This document shows positions 39,680 to 49,921 of a stretch of 64,000 nucleotides of DNA, piece by piece (position 1 is the first letter of the stretch; every line of letters begins with the position of its first letter). Below the pieces are notes generated by a model. That model worked only from the letters and a program-made list of their open reading frames with translations. It was not told where the DNA came from and made no database searches. The stretch is from Hyphomicrobiales bacterium. GTDB lineage: Bacteria > Pseudomonadota > Alphaproteobacteria > Parvibaculales > Parvibaculaceae. The stretch is taken from contig WGND01000009.1 in the NCBI GenBank assembly GCA_016124805.1, forward strand, positions 180,606-244,605. Reading direction: 5' to 3'. Made by a program: the position numbers and the translations under genes.

Positions 39680-40573
39680 TCAGTCTGTCTCCTCGGCAAG
39701 AAGCGCGCGCAACCCTTCGCGATAGTTCGGATAGCGAAGGGTGACACCCAGCTCATCATGCAGGCGCTGATTGGTCACACGCTTTGACTCGCTGTAAAAA
39801 CTCCGCGCCATGGGCGAGAGCTCTGCGGCCTCGAAGTCGATTTCGGGCGGCGGCGCCATGCCCAGCAGCTCGGCTGCAAAGGCCACGACATCCTGCGGCG
39901 GGGCCGCTTCATCATCGCAGACATTATAGGCGCGGCCCGGATGTGGCCTGTCGATTGAGGCTTCGAGAATGCCTGCAATATCTTCGACGTGAATGCGGGA
40001 AAAGACCTGACCCGGTTTGATGATGCGTCGGGCCTTGCCCTCGCGCAGGCTTTGCAGCTGATTGCGACCGGGGCCATAGATGCCTGCAAGCCGGAAAATA
40101 TGGAGCGGCAGATCATGCGCTTCGGCCAGTGCCTGCCAGCCCTGTTCGGCTGCAAGGCGGCGCGCGCCCCGTTCCGTGCCCGGCTCAAGCGGGCTCTCCT
40201 CATCCACCCAGTCCCCTTCGCGGTCGCCGTAGACGCCCGTGGTCGACAGGTAGCCGAGCCATTGGAGGTCGGGGGCCAGCCCGGCTATCGCCTTGCCATG
40301 GACCGCCAGCACCGGATCACCCGTTTCACCCGGCGGCACCGAAAGCAGCAAATGGGTCGTGCCCTTCAGTGCGGCGTCCGCATCGGCCAGACGCCCGTCA
40401 AAAAGATAGGCCGCAACGCCCTGCTCTTTCATACGCTCGGCCTTTTCCGGCTGACGGCAGGTGCCGGCAATCTCAAACCCGCGCGCGGCCAGCCTGCGCC
40501 CCAGCGCCGCAGCGCTGAAACCATAACCAAAGCAAAAAAGCCTCGGGCGTGGGGTTGTCGGGTCGGCGGGCAT
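39680..40573 (-). CDS. NAD(P)-dependent epimerase/SDR family protein (YeeZ-like)
   Basis: FCFGYGFSAAALGRRLAARGFEIAGTCR; LGYLSTTGVYGDREGDWVDEESP. Confidence 0.85.
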   Translation of the reverse strand: MPADPTTPRPRLFCFGYGFSAAALGRRLAARGFEIAGTCRQPEKAERMKEQGVAAYLFDGRLADADAALKGTTHLLLSVPPGETGDPVLAVHGKAIAGLAPDLQWLGYLSTTGVYGDREGDWVDEESPLEPGTERGARRLAAEQGWQALAEAHDLPLHIFRLAGIYGPGRNQLQSLREGKARRIIKPGQVFSRIHVEDIAGILEASIDRPHPGRAYNVCDDEAAPPQDVVAFAAELLGMAPPPEIDFEAAELSPMARSFYSESKRVTNQRLHDELGVTLRYPNYREGLRALLAEETD

Positions 40574-40627
40574 TTATGTCTCCTGTTTCACTTGCAACTC
40601 CGGGCCGTCTGGCGGACCTTAGCGCCC

Positions 40628-41428
40628 ATGATGACAAACCGACACCCTTCTTGCCGACTGCCGCTGCTGGCCGCCCTTTTCGCCATGACGCTCGCCCTGC
40701 CTGCACTGGCACAAACCGACGCGGCGACAGCGGCGGCAGATTCCTATGATGACTGCGTCGCCCTGATCGACAGCGACCCGGCCAGGGCGCTTGATTATGC
40801 GCAGCAGATGGAAAAGCAGACAGGTGGTATCGCGGCCATTCATTGCAAGGGACTGGCCCTGGCCGCCATTGGTCGCCATGAAGAGGCCGGTGAAGTGCTT
40901 TACGATCTGGCCGAGCGCATTCCCTTTGCGGATGGAACCGCACGTGCCGAAGTCTATGCGCAGGCGGCTGATGATTTCATGCAGAGTGACAATCACGACA
41001 TGACGCGGCTTGCTATTGATGGCGCGATTGAACAGGACCCGGCAGAGTCTGATTATCGCCTGACGCGGGCGCGACTGCGGGCGCTTGACAAGGACTGGAC
41101 AGGCGTTCGTGACGACCTCTCCGAAGCCCTGGCTGAAAACCCCAATCTCGTTTCGGCACTCACCTTGCGGGCAACAGCCAACCGGCTATTGGGCTATCCC
41201 AAGGCGGCGATTGTTGACGCCGATCACGCGGTTGAATTTTCGCCGCATAATCTCGACGCCCTGCTGGAGCGTGGCCGGGTGCGCAGTGCCCTTGGCAATA
41301 TTGCGGGCGCGCGGACCGACTGGGAAGACCTTGTCCGCTATGCGCAAAAGACAGGCCGCAGCAGCGACCCGGCGGTTGATCTGGCAAAATCCTATCTCGC
41401 CGAGGTGCCGTCCACCGCGACGCCATAG
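40628..41428 (+). CDS. TPR-repeat periplasmic protein
   Basis: Signal peptide MMTNRHPSCRLPLLAALFAMTLALPALAQ; TPR-like repeats. Confidence 0.75.
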   Translation: MMTNRHPSCRLPLLAALFAMTLALPALAQTDAATAAADSYDDCVALIDSDPARALDYAQQMEKQTGGIAAIHCKGLALAAIGRHEEAGEVLYDLAERIPFADGTARAEVYAQAADDFMQSDNHDMTRLAIDGAIEQDPAESDYRLTRARLRALDKDWTGVRDDLSEALAENPNLVSALTLRATANRLLGYPKAAIVDADHAVEFSPHNLDALLERGRVRSALGNIAGARTDWEDLVRYAQKTGRSSDPAVDLAKSYLAEVPSTATP

Positions 41429-42555
41429 GCCTGCCATTCGGCGCGCACATCCCCGTCCGTTTCAGCAGTGAGATAATCGCCTGCCAGCGCGGCGAGCGCC
41501 TCAGCCCCCTTGAGTTCACCCATCGCCCAGACGGCCATGGCGCGCACCAGCGGCGATGGATCGGCCATCAAGTGCCGGACCTGATGGGCAAGCGCCTCAT
41601 CTCCTGAATTGCCCATCGCGATCAGCACATTGCGAATAAAGCGATCACGGCCGATGCGCTTGACAGGCGAGGCCGTGAAGAAACTTCTGAACATCGGATC
41701 GTCGAGACCCGCCAGATCGGCAAGCGATGGCGCGCGCAATTCATCACGCGGCCTCAGCGCCACCTCACTGGCGGCCATGGCAAATTTGTTCCAGGGGCAA
41801 ACCGCCAGACAATCATCACAGCCATAGATGCGATTACCCATCGGCTTTCGAAACTCGCTCGGAATATGGCCCTTGAATTCGATACTGAGGTAGGAGAGAC
41901 AGCGCCGCGCATCGAGCTCATAAGGTTTGGGAAAAGCTTTCGTCGGGCAGACATCGAGACAGTTGCTGCATTGGCCGCAATGGTCCTCGTGGCGCGTATC
42001 GGGTTCAAATTCAAGCGTCGTGAAAATGGAGCCGAGAAAAAACCAGGATCCAAGTTTGCGTGAGACAAGATTTGTGTGCTTGCCCTGCCAGCCGAGGCCG
42101 GCCGCTTCAGCCAGCGGCTTCTCCATGACCGGGGCCGTGTCCACAAAGACCTTCACCTCCGCACCTGATGTTTCGGCAAGCCATCGGGCCACCTGCTTCA
42201 GACGTGTCTTGATGAGATCGTGATAATCGCGATTGCGGGCATAGACGGAAATGGCACCACTTGTTTTCTGTTCCAGCAGATCGAGGGGATTTTCATCCGG
42301 CCCATAGGTCATGGCGAGCATGATGATGCTGCGGGCCTCGGGCCAGAGCGTTGCGGGATCAGATCGGCGCGCCGCCGTCTCCGCCATCCAGGCCATGTCG
42401 CCATGACGCCCGTCAGCCAGCCAGCTTTGGAGTGCCGCAGGCAGATCAGGCCGGGCATCGACACGCAGAAAACCGATATCGTCAAAGCCGGCTTCGCGCG
42501 CGCGCTCCAGCAGCGCGGGCTTGAGGGCGCGGGGATCAGAAATCGAGATTGGCAT
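41392..42555 (-). CDS. queG: Epoxyqueuosine reductase
   Basis: 4Fe-4S motifs CGQCSNCLDVCP and CDDCLAVCPWN; KVFVDTAPVMEKPLAEAAGLGWQGKHTNLV. Confidence 0.96.
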   Translation of the reverse strand: MPISISDPRALKPALLERAREAGFDDIGFLRVDARPDLPAALQSWLADGRHGDMAWMAETAARRSDPATLWPEARSIIMLAMTYGPDENPLDLLEQKTSGAISVYARNRDYHDLIKTRLKQVARWLAETSGAEVKVFVDTAPVMEKPLAEAAGLGWQGKHTNLVSRKLGSWFFLGSIFTTLEFEPDTRHEDHCGQCSNCLDVCPTKAFPKPYELDARRCLSYLSIEFKGHIPSEFRKPMGNRIYGCDDCLAVCPWNKFAMAASEVALRPRDELRAPSLADLAGLDDPMFRSFFTASPVKRIGRDRFIRNVLIAMGNSGDEALAHQVRHLMADPSPLVRAMAVWAMGELKGAEALAALAGDYLTAETDGDVRAEWQAYGVAVDGTSAR

Positions 42556-43216
42556 AGAGCTTTGGCGGCGGCATGCCGGCCACATGGTCGGCAAGGATCG
42601 CACGGAATGACGGGCGCGACTTGATGCGGACATACCAGTCCTTGGCGCCGGGATACTGGTTCCACGGCACATCGCCAACATAATCAAGGCAGGAGAAATG
42701 CGCCGCCGCGGTGAGATCGGCCAGACTGAGCGCGTCGCCTGCAAGCCAGTTGCGCTCCTCCATCAGGTAGCAGATGTAATCAAGGTGATAGCGCAGATTA
42801 TGCAGGGCGGCGCGCACGACGCTCATCTCCGGCCCGCCGCCGCCTTCCGCCGCGCTCAGATAGCGCTTGGTCACTTTCTCGAAGATCAGGCCGTCACCTA
42901 CTTCCATCGCGAATTTTGTATCGAACCAGTCCACCAGCCGGCGGATTTCGGCCCGCGACAGCGCGTCGCCCGGCAACAGGGCAACCGAGGTTTGGGTTTC
43001 TTCGAGATATTCCGCAATGGGTTTGGCGCCGCAGATCACGTCGCCATCCGGCTCCAGCAGCACCGGCACAAGGCCCGCAGGATTGAGCGCCAGAAATTCA
43101 TGGCGGCGTTCCCAGTCGCGCTCCTCCACCAGTTCGAAAGGCAGGCCCTTTTCAGCCAGCAAAAGGCGCACCGTGCGGGAGGCTGGTGAAATCGGCAGAT
43201 GGTAGAGCTGGCGCAT
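42536..43216 (-). CDS. Glutathione S-transferase family protein
   Basis: MRQLYHLPISPASRTVRLLLAEKGLPFELVEERDWERRHEFLALNPAGLVPVL. Confidence 0.93.
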   Translation of the reverse strand: MRQLYHLPISPASRTVRLLLAEKGLPFELVEERDWERRHEFLALNPAGLVPVLLEPDGDVICGAKPIAEYLEETQTSVALLPGDALSRAEIRRLVDWFDTKFAMEVGDGLIFEKVTKRYLSAAEGGGGPEMSVVRAALHNLRYHLDYICYLMEERNWLAGDALSLADLTAAAHFSCLDYVGDVPWNQYPGAKDWYVRIKSRPSFRAILADHVAGMPPPKLYANLDF

Positions 43217-43280
43217 GGCTTCACAATTCAAATAAATATCGTCCGATGCGGGGGCAAAGGCTGTCGTTGTTCTTGTCGCG

Positions 43281-43679
43281 TCAGTTTTTTGGCCTGGCGG
43301 CCAAATCATCAATGATCGGGCAATCGGGTCGGTCATCGCCGTGGCATTTCCGTGCCAGGGAGGCGAGCTGATCGCGCATTTCTTTCAGTTCCGCTATCTT
43401 GTTTTCGATCTCTTCAATATGACTTTCGGCCAGCGCCTTCACGTCTGCCGAGCTGCGGCTGCGGTCGCGATAAAGTGCCAGCAGATCGCGACACTGGGCA
43501 ATGGTGAAGCCGAGGCTTCTGGCCCGCGAGACAAAACGGAGAAGTGCGACCTCATCATCCGTATAGGCACGATATCCGTTCTGCGCCCGATCCGGGCTTT
43601 CAATCAGATGAATGTCTTCGTAATAGCGGATCGTCTTGGCGGGCACGCCGGACCGCTCTGCGGCTTCACCGATATTCAT
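43281..43679 (-). CDS. MerR-family, CueR-like Cu(I)-responsive regulator
   Basis: MNIGEAAERSGVPAKTIRYYEDIHLI; C-terminal CHGDDRPDCPIIDDLA metal-binding loop. Confidence 0.85.
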   Translation of the reverse strand: MNIGEAAERSGVPAKTIRYYEDIHLIESPDRAQNGYRAYTDDEVALLRFVSRARSLGFTIAQCRDLLALYRDRSRSSADVKALAESHIEEIENKIAELKEMRDQLASLARKCHGDDRPDCPIIDDLAARPKN

Positions 43680-43681
43680 GA

Positions 43682-44665
43682 TCAACCTGCCGTTATCTGC
43701 TCATACTGACCGGTACGACGGAAACGATAGAGATAGGTGCCGATGACAGCTTCTGGCGAGGTGGGCACAATACCGAGATCTTCAAGCGAACGTGCCTCGC
43801 TCACAGCCTCTGCACTCACCACATTGTCGCTCTTCAGAAGCTCGACCTGATCAACCGTCAACAGGGGCGAGGGCAGCAGCTGCAGGAAAAACGCCTGAAA
43901 CTTGGCAGCAAAGAAAGGCAGCGGCAGCAAAAGACGCTCGCGCCGGATTGTCTTGAGCACCAGCACCATCAAATCGCGGAAGCTGTAAACCTCGGGTCCG
44001 CCAAGCTCAAAGATTTTGCCTTCAATCCCGCGCGCAAGAACTTCCACCACGGCCTGCGCCACATCCTTCACATAGACCGGCTGGAACTTCGTCTTGCCAC
44101 CACCAATGAGTGGCAGGAAAGGCGAAATGCGCGCCAGTGCGGCAAAGCGGTTGAAGAAATCATCTTCCGGGCCAAACACAATTGAGGGCCGCAGAATGAC
44201 GGCGGTCGGTATGGCCTTCAACACGGCGGCCTCGCCTTCAGCCTTGCTCACCGCATAATCCGAGGTGCTGTCATCATCGGCCCCGATCGCCGACATCTGG
44301 ATGAAGGTCCTGATGCCCTGTTCGGCTGCCAGACTGGCCACGCGCTGGGCGCCCTCGCTCTGCACCGAGTCAAATTTCTGCTTGCCGCTTTCATAGAGGA
44401 TGCCGACAAGATTGATGACGGCATCCGCCCCCATCAGCGCATCGCGCACCGAGGCATCATCCCTGATATTGGCCTGAACAAGTTCGATCTGCCCGACATC
44501 GCCCATGGGGCGCAGGAACATGGCCTGATTGGGCCGACGTGTTGCCACCCACATGCGATAGCCCTGGCGTGCCAGCGCCTGCACGATGTGCCGCCCCAGA
44601 AAACCCGAACCGCCGAAAATGGTAATCGTTGCGCCTGCCGGCAAAGCCAAAGCCTTCGAAGACAT
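43682..44665 (-). CDS. Complex I NDUFA9-like SDR/NAD(P)-binding protein
   Basis: ITIFGGSGFLGRHIVQALARQGYRMWVATRRPNQAMFLRPMGDVGQIELVQANIRD. Confidence 0.88.
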   Translation of the reverse strand: MSSKALALPAGATITIFGGSGFLGRHIVQALARQGYRMWVATRRPNQAMFLRPMGDVGQIELVQANIRDDASVRDALMGADAVINLVGILYESGKQKFDSVQSEGAQRVASLAAEQGIRTFIQMSAIGADDDSTSDYAVSKAEGEAAVLKAIPTAVILRPSIVFGPEDDFFNRFAALARISPFLPLIGGGKTKFQPVYVKDVAQAVVEVLARGIEGKIFELGGPEVYSFRDLMVLVLKTIRRERLLLPLPFFAAKFQAFFLQLLPSPLLTVDQVELLKSDNVVSAEAVSEARSLEDLGIVPTSPEAVIGTYLYRFRRTGQYEQITAG

Positions 44666-44884
44666 GCTCACTCCTGATTTCACGCTCCCGGAATGTCACC
44701 GAAAGCCATACGTCCTGCCCTCATCCGCAACAGGCAGGCCAATTCCTGACATTCTTGATAACCCATGCCTGCGCCGCGGGCAAAGGCATTGACGTCACGC
44801 CCCTGCCGCCCGGAAGACTATCATTCTCCCGCACTGATCTCATTGACATTAGGTGATGGTCAATTTATGTCTGCGCCTCTGTGT

Positions 44885-44971
44885 GCCCAGGTGGCGGAAT
44901 TGGTAGACGCACTAGCTTCAGGTGCTAGCGCTCGCAAGGGCGTGGAAGTTCGAGTCTTCTCCTGGGCACCA
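44885..44971 (+). tRNA. tRNA-Leu (anticodon CAG)
   Basis: gcccaggtggcggaattggtagacgcactagcttCAGgtgctagcgctcgcaagggcgtggaagttcgagtcttctcctgggcaCCA. Confidence 0.96.
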
Positions 44972-45083
44972 ACCTTTTTTAGACTTCAATAGGCTTTTGG
45001 GCCTGTTGATCGCGGGTCACTACCAAGAGCCCGCAGAAAAGTCAGACGGGCAGGTCTTTTTGCCCTGCCACGGAGCAAGTCTC

Positions 45084-45695
45084 ATGACGGTTACGCTGCA
45101 TCGGGGCGACCTGCCGGATGGCCTCACTTTTGGCAACTCAGTCGCCGTTGACAGTGAGACCATGGGGCTCAACCCCCAGCGCGACCCGCTTTGCGTGGTC
45201 CAGCTCTCCGCCGGTGACGGCACGGCCCATATCGTCCAGCTTGATCGCGGCACCTATCGTGCGCCCAATCTGCGCGCGCTCATGGGCAATCCCGATGTCC
45301 TGAAGATTTTTCACTTCGCCCGCTTCGATGTGGCCATGATCCAGCGCTATCTGGGTGTTGTGACGAGCCCGATCTATTGCACCAAGATCGCCTCCAAGCT
45401 TGTGCGCACCTATACCGACCGCCACGGTCTCAAGGATCTGACGCGCGAAATCCTCAATATCGACATGTCCAAGCAGCAGCAGAGCTCGGACTGGGGGGCA
45501 GCAGACCTCACCGAAGCCCAACTTGCCTATGCCGCCTCTGATGTCCTCTATCTGCATCAGCTCAAGGATGCGCTGGATGGCATGCTGCAGCGGGAGGGCC
45601 GCACAGAGCTTGCCAATGCCTGCTTTGCCTTCCTGCCGGTGCGCGCCGCCCTTGATCTTTCGGGCTGGCCGGATGTCGATATTTTCGCGCACTGA
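45084..45695 (+). CDS. rnd: Ribonuclease D (short form, 3'-5' exonuclease domain)
   Basis: VAVDSETMGLNPQRDPLCVVQLS; DVLKIFHFARFDVAMI; YAASDVLYLHQL. Confidence 0.92.
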   Translation: MTVTLHRGDLPDGLTFGNSVAVDSETMGLNPQRDPLCVVQLSAGDGTAHIVQLDRGTYRAPNLRALMGNPDVLKIFHFARFDVAMIQRYLGVVTSPIYCTKIASKLVRTYTDRHGLKDLTREILNIDMSKQQQSSDWGAADLTEAQLAYAASDVLYLHQLKDALDGMLQREGRTELANACFAFLPVRAALDLSGWPDVDIFAH

Positions 45696-45926
45696 GTGCG
45701 CCGAGCCTGACGGCTGCGCCACAGCCGGCAAACTGCCGGACCAAGGCGGCTCCTTCGTTGACGCCCGACTCCCCTTACGCGCATACTGCGGCACGGATTA
45801 TGGCGCCTGATCAATCATTTCAGGTCCATTCTCACAGCGAAGCGCTGCGCCCCCCGAGCGCTTCATTCACTCGCGTAACGGCAGTTGCCTGTCGGCCCGC
45901 GCGATCACGATAAAGAGCGCATCTCG

Positions 45927-46631
45927 TTGGACACGCCCCGCCCAAGGCCACCCGCCCCCGACAAACCCGTTCGCGACAGGTCCGGCTTTGCGCAAAGCAG
46001 TCGTGTCGGCCCCGCGCCCAATGCGCGCTACAGCCGCTTTGTCTCATGGATGAAGATCGGCCTGCCGCTGGCCGCCATTGCCGTGCTGATCGCGATCCTT
46101 GTGGCCTCCGGCGTGCTCTGGCCCGACGACAAGATCGATGTTTCCTACAGCGAAGTGGCCGTCAAGAATGACGGCCTGCGCATGGTGAGCCCGCGAGTGA
46201 CCGGCCTCAATCAGGATGGCCTGCCCTATAGCATGACCGCCGACACCGCGACGCAAGACCCGGCGACGCCCAATCATGTCACGCTTGAAAACATCAAGGC
46301 GGAGATGATGCTTGATGAGGCCGATGGCCGGATCAACATGAAGGCTGACCGAGGACTGCTTGATTCCGACGCACATACGCTGGCGCTGCAGGACAATATC
46401 GATCTATTCACCTCACAGGGCTATGAGTTTCACGCCTCGCAGGCCGATATCAATTTCAAGGCGGGCACGCTTTCAAGCACGCAGCCTGTGTCTGGTCAGG
46501 GGCCTCTTGGCGAACTGACCGCCAATTCCATGACTGCTGATCATGCAAACGAGACGCTTCACTTTCAGGGCAAGGTGCGGGTGGTGATTCAGGGCGATCA
46601 ATTGACCCGCTACGGGGAGGAAGACCAGTAA
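45927..46631 (+). CDS. lptC: LPS export periplasmic protein LptC (TTG start proposed)
   Basis: Single TM SWMKIGLPLAAIAVLIAILVASG, LptC/OstA-like fold; upstream of lptA-lptB. Confidence 0.85.
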   Translation: MDTPRPRPPAPDKPVRDRSGFAQSSRVGPAPNARYSRFVSWMKIGLPLAAIAVLIAILVASGVLWPDDKIDVSYSEVAVKNDGLRMVSPRVTGLNQDGLPYSMTADTATQDPATPNHVTLENIKAEMMLDEADGRINMKADRGLLDSDAHTLALQDNIDLFTSQGYEFHASQADINFKAGTLSSTQPVSGQGPLGELTANSMTADHANETLHFQGKVRVVIQGDQLTRYGEEDQ

Positions 46632-47209
46632 TGACACGATCCACAAGAACCCTCTGCCTGGGCGGGCTGATGGCCGGTATGCTGATGATGACCGCCATGC
46701 CGGCCCAAGCCGCGGATAATGCCCTGAGCGGCTTTGCCACACGCCCCAACGCCCCCATCGAGATTGAAGCCGATGCGCTGGAGGTCCAGAATCAGGCCCA
46801 GAAGGCGACTTTCAGCGGCAATGTGATCGTGACCCAGGACGACATGAAGCTGCGGGCGGACCGTCTCACGGTCTTTTATGATCGCCAGTCCCAGGCGGCT
46901 GAAGGCGCGGGCAAATCCGGCAAGATTGACCGCATTGAGGCCACGGGCGCTGTCCATATCAGCAGCAAGGACAACCAGTCCGCTGACGGCGCCTGGGCCA
47001 ATTATCTGGTCAAAAAGCGCCAGATCGAGATGGGCGGCAAGGTGGTTTTGCGCCAGGAAGGCAATGTGATTTCGGGCAGCAAACTGCTTGTCGATCTTAA
47101 TACCGGCATCAGCCGCATCCTTGGCGGAGCCTCCGCCGAGGGGCTGGCGGGCGGTAAAACTGGCGGAAAAAGCCGGGTTCGTGGCCTTTTTCAGACACCC
47201 GAGCAATAA
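46631..47209 (+). CDS. lptA: LPS transport periplasmic protein LptA
   Basis: PIEIEADALEVQNQAQKATFSGNVIVTQDDMKLRADRLTVFY. Confidence 0.93.
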   Translation: MTRSTRTLCLGGLMAGMLMMTAMPAQAADNALSGFATRPNAPIEIEADALEVQNQAQKATFSGNVIVTQDDMKLRADRLTVFYDRQSQAAEGAGKSGKIDRIEATGAVHISSKDNQSADGAWANYLVKKRQIEMGGKVVLRQEGNVISGSKLLVDLNTGISRILGGASAEGLAGGKTGGKSRVRGLFQTPEQ

Positions 47210-47288
47210 AAAAGAAAACAGTGCTTGGTTAATCGCCCTGCTTTATACAATTTTAATGCCAGTTGCTGTCTGATGGCATCACAACAGG

Positions 47289-48092
47289 TTGGGAACCAGC
47301 ATGCCAAACGAGGCCGACATCGCCGTGAAAGGATCAGAAACCCCGGGGGGGCCAACCCTCGTGGCCGATAATCCTGGGCTGGCCGTGGCCAAAATCGGCA
47401 AAAGCTTCAAAGGACGCCCCGTCGTACGTGGTGTCAGCTTTGAGGTGAACCGGGGCGAGGCCGTGGGCCTGCTCGGCCCCAATGGCGCCGGTAAAACAAC
47501 CGTTTTCTACATGATCACCGGGCTGATTCAGCCCGATTACGGCACCATCATGCTGGATGGCATGGATGTGACGGGCCTGCCCATGTATCGCCGGGCCCGC
47601 ATGGGCATCGGCTATCTGCCCCAGGAGGCCTCAATCTTCCGTGGCCTTTCGGTGGAACAGAATATCCGCGCCGTGCTGGAAGTGGTCGAGAGCGACCGCG
47701 ACCGCCGCGAGAGCATGCTGGACGATCTGCTGGCCGAATTTTCGATCACGCATTTGCGGCGCACCCCTTCGGTGGCGCTGTCCGGCGGCGAACGTCGCCG
47801 CGTTGAAATTGCCCGGGCGCTGGCCACCCAGCCGAGCTTCATGCTGCTGGACGAGCCCTTTGCGGGCATCGACCCGATTGCGATTGGCGAAATCCGGGAT
47901 CTCGTCGGTCACCTCAAGGATCGCGGCATCGGTGTTTTGATTACCGACCATAATGTGCGCGAAACGCTGGAGCTGATCGATCACGCCGTCATCATCCATG
48001 ACGGCCAGGTGCTGATGGAAGGACCACCATCAGTGATTGTGGGCAATGAAGACGTGCGCCGACTCTATCTCGGCGACCGGTTCAGTCTTTGA
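47289..48092 (+). CDS. lptB: LPS export ABC transporter ATP-binding protein LptB
   Basis: GLLGPNGAGKTTVFYMITGLIQPDYGTIMLDG...IGYLPQEASIFRGLSVEQNI; LSGGERRRVEIARAL. Confidence 0.97.
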   Translation: MGTSMPNEADIAVKGSETPGGPTLVADNPGLAVAKIGKSFKGRPVVRGVSFEVNRGEAVGLLGPNGAGKTTVFYMITGLIQPDYGTIMLDGMDVTGLPMYRRARMGIGYLPQEASIFRGLSVEQNIRAVLEVVESDRDRRESMLDDLLAEFSITHLRRTPSVALSGGERRRVEIARALATQPSFMLLDEPFAGIDPIAIGEIRDLVGHLKDRGIGVLITDHNVRETLELIDHAVIIHDGQVLMEGPPSVIVGNEDVRRLYLGDRFSL

Positions 48093-48119
48093 TATGAGTA
48101 CGGGGGGGCTGGACGAACA

Positions 48120-49664
48120 ATGGCACTAGCACCACGGCTCGAAATGCGTCAGGGCCAGTCACTGGTCATGACACCCCAGCTTCAGCAGGCCATCAAGCTG
48201 CTGCAGCTTTCCAATATCGAACTCTCCGAATATGTCGAGCAGGAGCTTGAGCGCAATCCGCTGCTGGAAGCAACTGCAGGCGACCCCGCCGAACGCGGGC
48301 CTGATGAGGCCGATCGCGGCGGCGACAATGAGAACGTGGCGGACCCGGCGCTGAGCGGCGAGGCCGACCTCAAGCTCACGGATGATGGCCCCCTGCCCTC
48401 GCGCGATGGCGAACTCGATACCGATTACGACAATGTCTATGCCGATGAGAGCCGCTCTGATGCGCAGAACGAAGCTGCCGCACAAGCGCCTGGGCCCACA
48501 GGCTCTGACTGGCAGAATGCCAAGGGCGGCGGTGGCGGCACCGGCGATGGCGAGTTCAGCCTTGAGGCGACGCTTGCAAGCGAGATAACCCTTAGCGAGC
48601 ATCTGACACGCCAGTTGCACATGGCCTTGCGCGATCCGCGCGAACGCATGATCGGCGCCTATCTCATCGATCAGGTCAATGAGTCCGGCTATATCATCGC
48701 CGACATGGTCGAAGTCGCCGAGCGACTGGGTACGGATGTCGAAGACGTTACAAAGGTGCTCGCGGTTCTGCAGACATTTGATCCCGTCGGCATCTGTGCC
48801 CGCAATCTGAGGGAATGCCTGGCGCTGCAGCTGGCCGAGCGCAACCGGCTTGATCCCGTGATGGCGCTCTTCCTTGATAATCTGGAGCTCTATGCGCGCC
48901 GCGAAATTGACCAGCTGATGAAAATCTGCGGCGCTGATCGCGAAGACATCACCGAGATGCTTGAAGATATTCGCGCCTGCAATCCCAAACCCGGCGCTGC
49001 CTTTGGCGGCGAAACCGTGGTGCCGATCATCCCCGATGTTTTCATTCGCCAGCGCAGCGATGGCGGCTGGGCCGTTGAGCTCAATTCCGAAACCCTGCCG
49101 CGCGTGCTCGTCAATCAGCAATATTATTCCGAGGTCAACCAGATCGGGGACCCATCGGCCAAGGCCTATCTTTCTGAATGTCTGAACAACGCCAACTGGC
49201 TCGTGAAAAGTCTCGACCAGCGCGCCCGCACCATTCTGAAAGTGGCCTCAGAGATCGTCCGTCAGCAGGATAATTTCCTCGTCAATGGCATCCAGTATCT
49301 GCGCCCGCTCAACCTGAAAACCGTCGCCGAAGCGATCTCGATGCATGAGTCGACGGTCAGCCGCGTCACCTCGAACAAATATATCGCGACACCGCGCGGC
49401 ATTTTCGAACTGAAATATTTCTTTACCTCCGCCATTGCCTCCAGCGAAGGCGGCGCCTCCCATTCGGCCGAATCCGTGCGCCACCGCATCAAGGATCTGA
49501 TTGATCAGGAGCTGCCGAACAATGTGCTCTCCGACGACAATATCGTCGACATCCTCAAACAGCAGGGAATCGATATTGCCCGCCGCACGGTCGCCAAATA
49601 TCGCGAAGCGCTTCACATTCCCTCTTCGGTTCAGCGGCGACGCGAGAAAAAGGCCTATGCCTGA
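48120..49664 (+). CDS. rpoN: RNA polymerase sigma-54 factor
   Basis: LEMRQGQSLVMTPQLQQAIKLLQLSNIELSEYVEQELERNPLLE; RpoN box ARRTVAKYRE. Confidence 0.98.
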   Translation: MALAPRLEMRQGQSLVMTPQLQQAIKLLQLSNIELSEYVEQELERNPLLEATAGDPAERGPDEADRGGDNENVADPALSGEADLKLTDDGPLPSRDGELDTDYDNVYADESRSDAQNEAAAQAPGPTGSDWQNAKGGGGGTGDGEFSLEATLASEITLSEHLTRQLHMALRDPRERMIGAYLIDQVNESGYIIADMVEVAERLGTDVEDVTKVLAVLQTFDPVGICARNLRECLALQLAERNRLDPVMALFLDNLELYARREIDQLMKICGADREDITEMLEDIRACNPKPGAAFGGETVVPIIPDVFIRQRSDGGWAVELNSETLPRVLVNQQYYSEVNQIGDPSAKAYLSECLNNANWLVKSLDQRARTILKVASEIVRQQDNFLVNGIQYLRPLNLKTVAEAISMHESTVSRVTSNKYIATPRGIFELKYFFTSAIASSEGGASHSAESVRHRIKDLIDQELPNNVLSDDNIVDILKQQGIDIARRTVAKYREALHIPSSVQRRREKKAYA

Positions 49665-49921
49665 GAAACGAGTCTCTCCGGGAGGTCTATTTTTCTTCCA
49701 AGTCACTGATATTAATGATCTTTCAGGTTTTCATCGAGGCTCTGTTGACAGTGCCACAGCCTGCAACTAGTTTCCACGCGCTCGAAGGCCTCTAGCGGTT
49801 TACGCTACGTGGTTCGGCGGTGAGATGATGACGGGTTCATCGTGGCGCGTCCGAGAGGACGAAGACTGAAAATCCTACATAAGCTCACTTTTTGGAGCGA
49901 AGCGACCCGGAAAGGTCCCCC

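Noticed and set aside
39989-40627. N-terminal extension of the TPR ORF
   Set aside because: Lies antisense to the SDR gene; a signal peptide starts at 40628
48159-49121. 320-aa minus-strand ORF opposite rpoN
   Set aside because: Shadow of rpoN, no domain
49665-49921. Possible structured RNA upstream of hpf
   Set aside because: Only short imperfect hairpins visible by eye and no match to a known RNA class; needs covariance analysis
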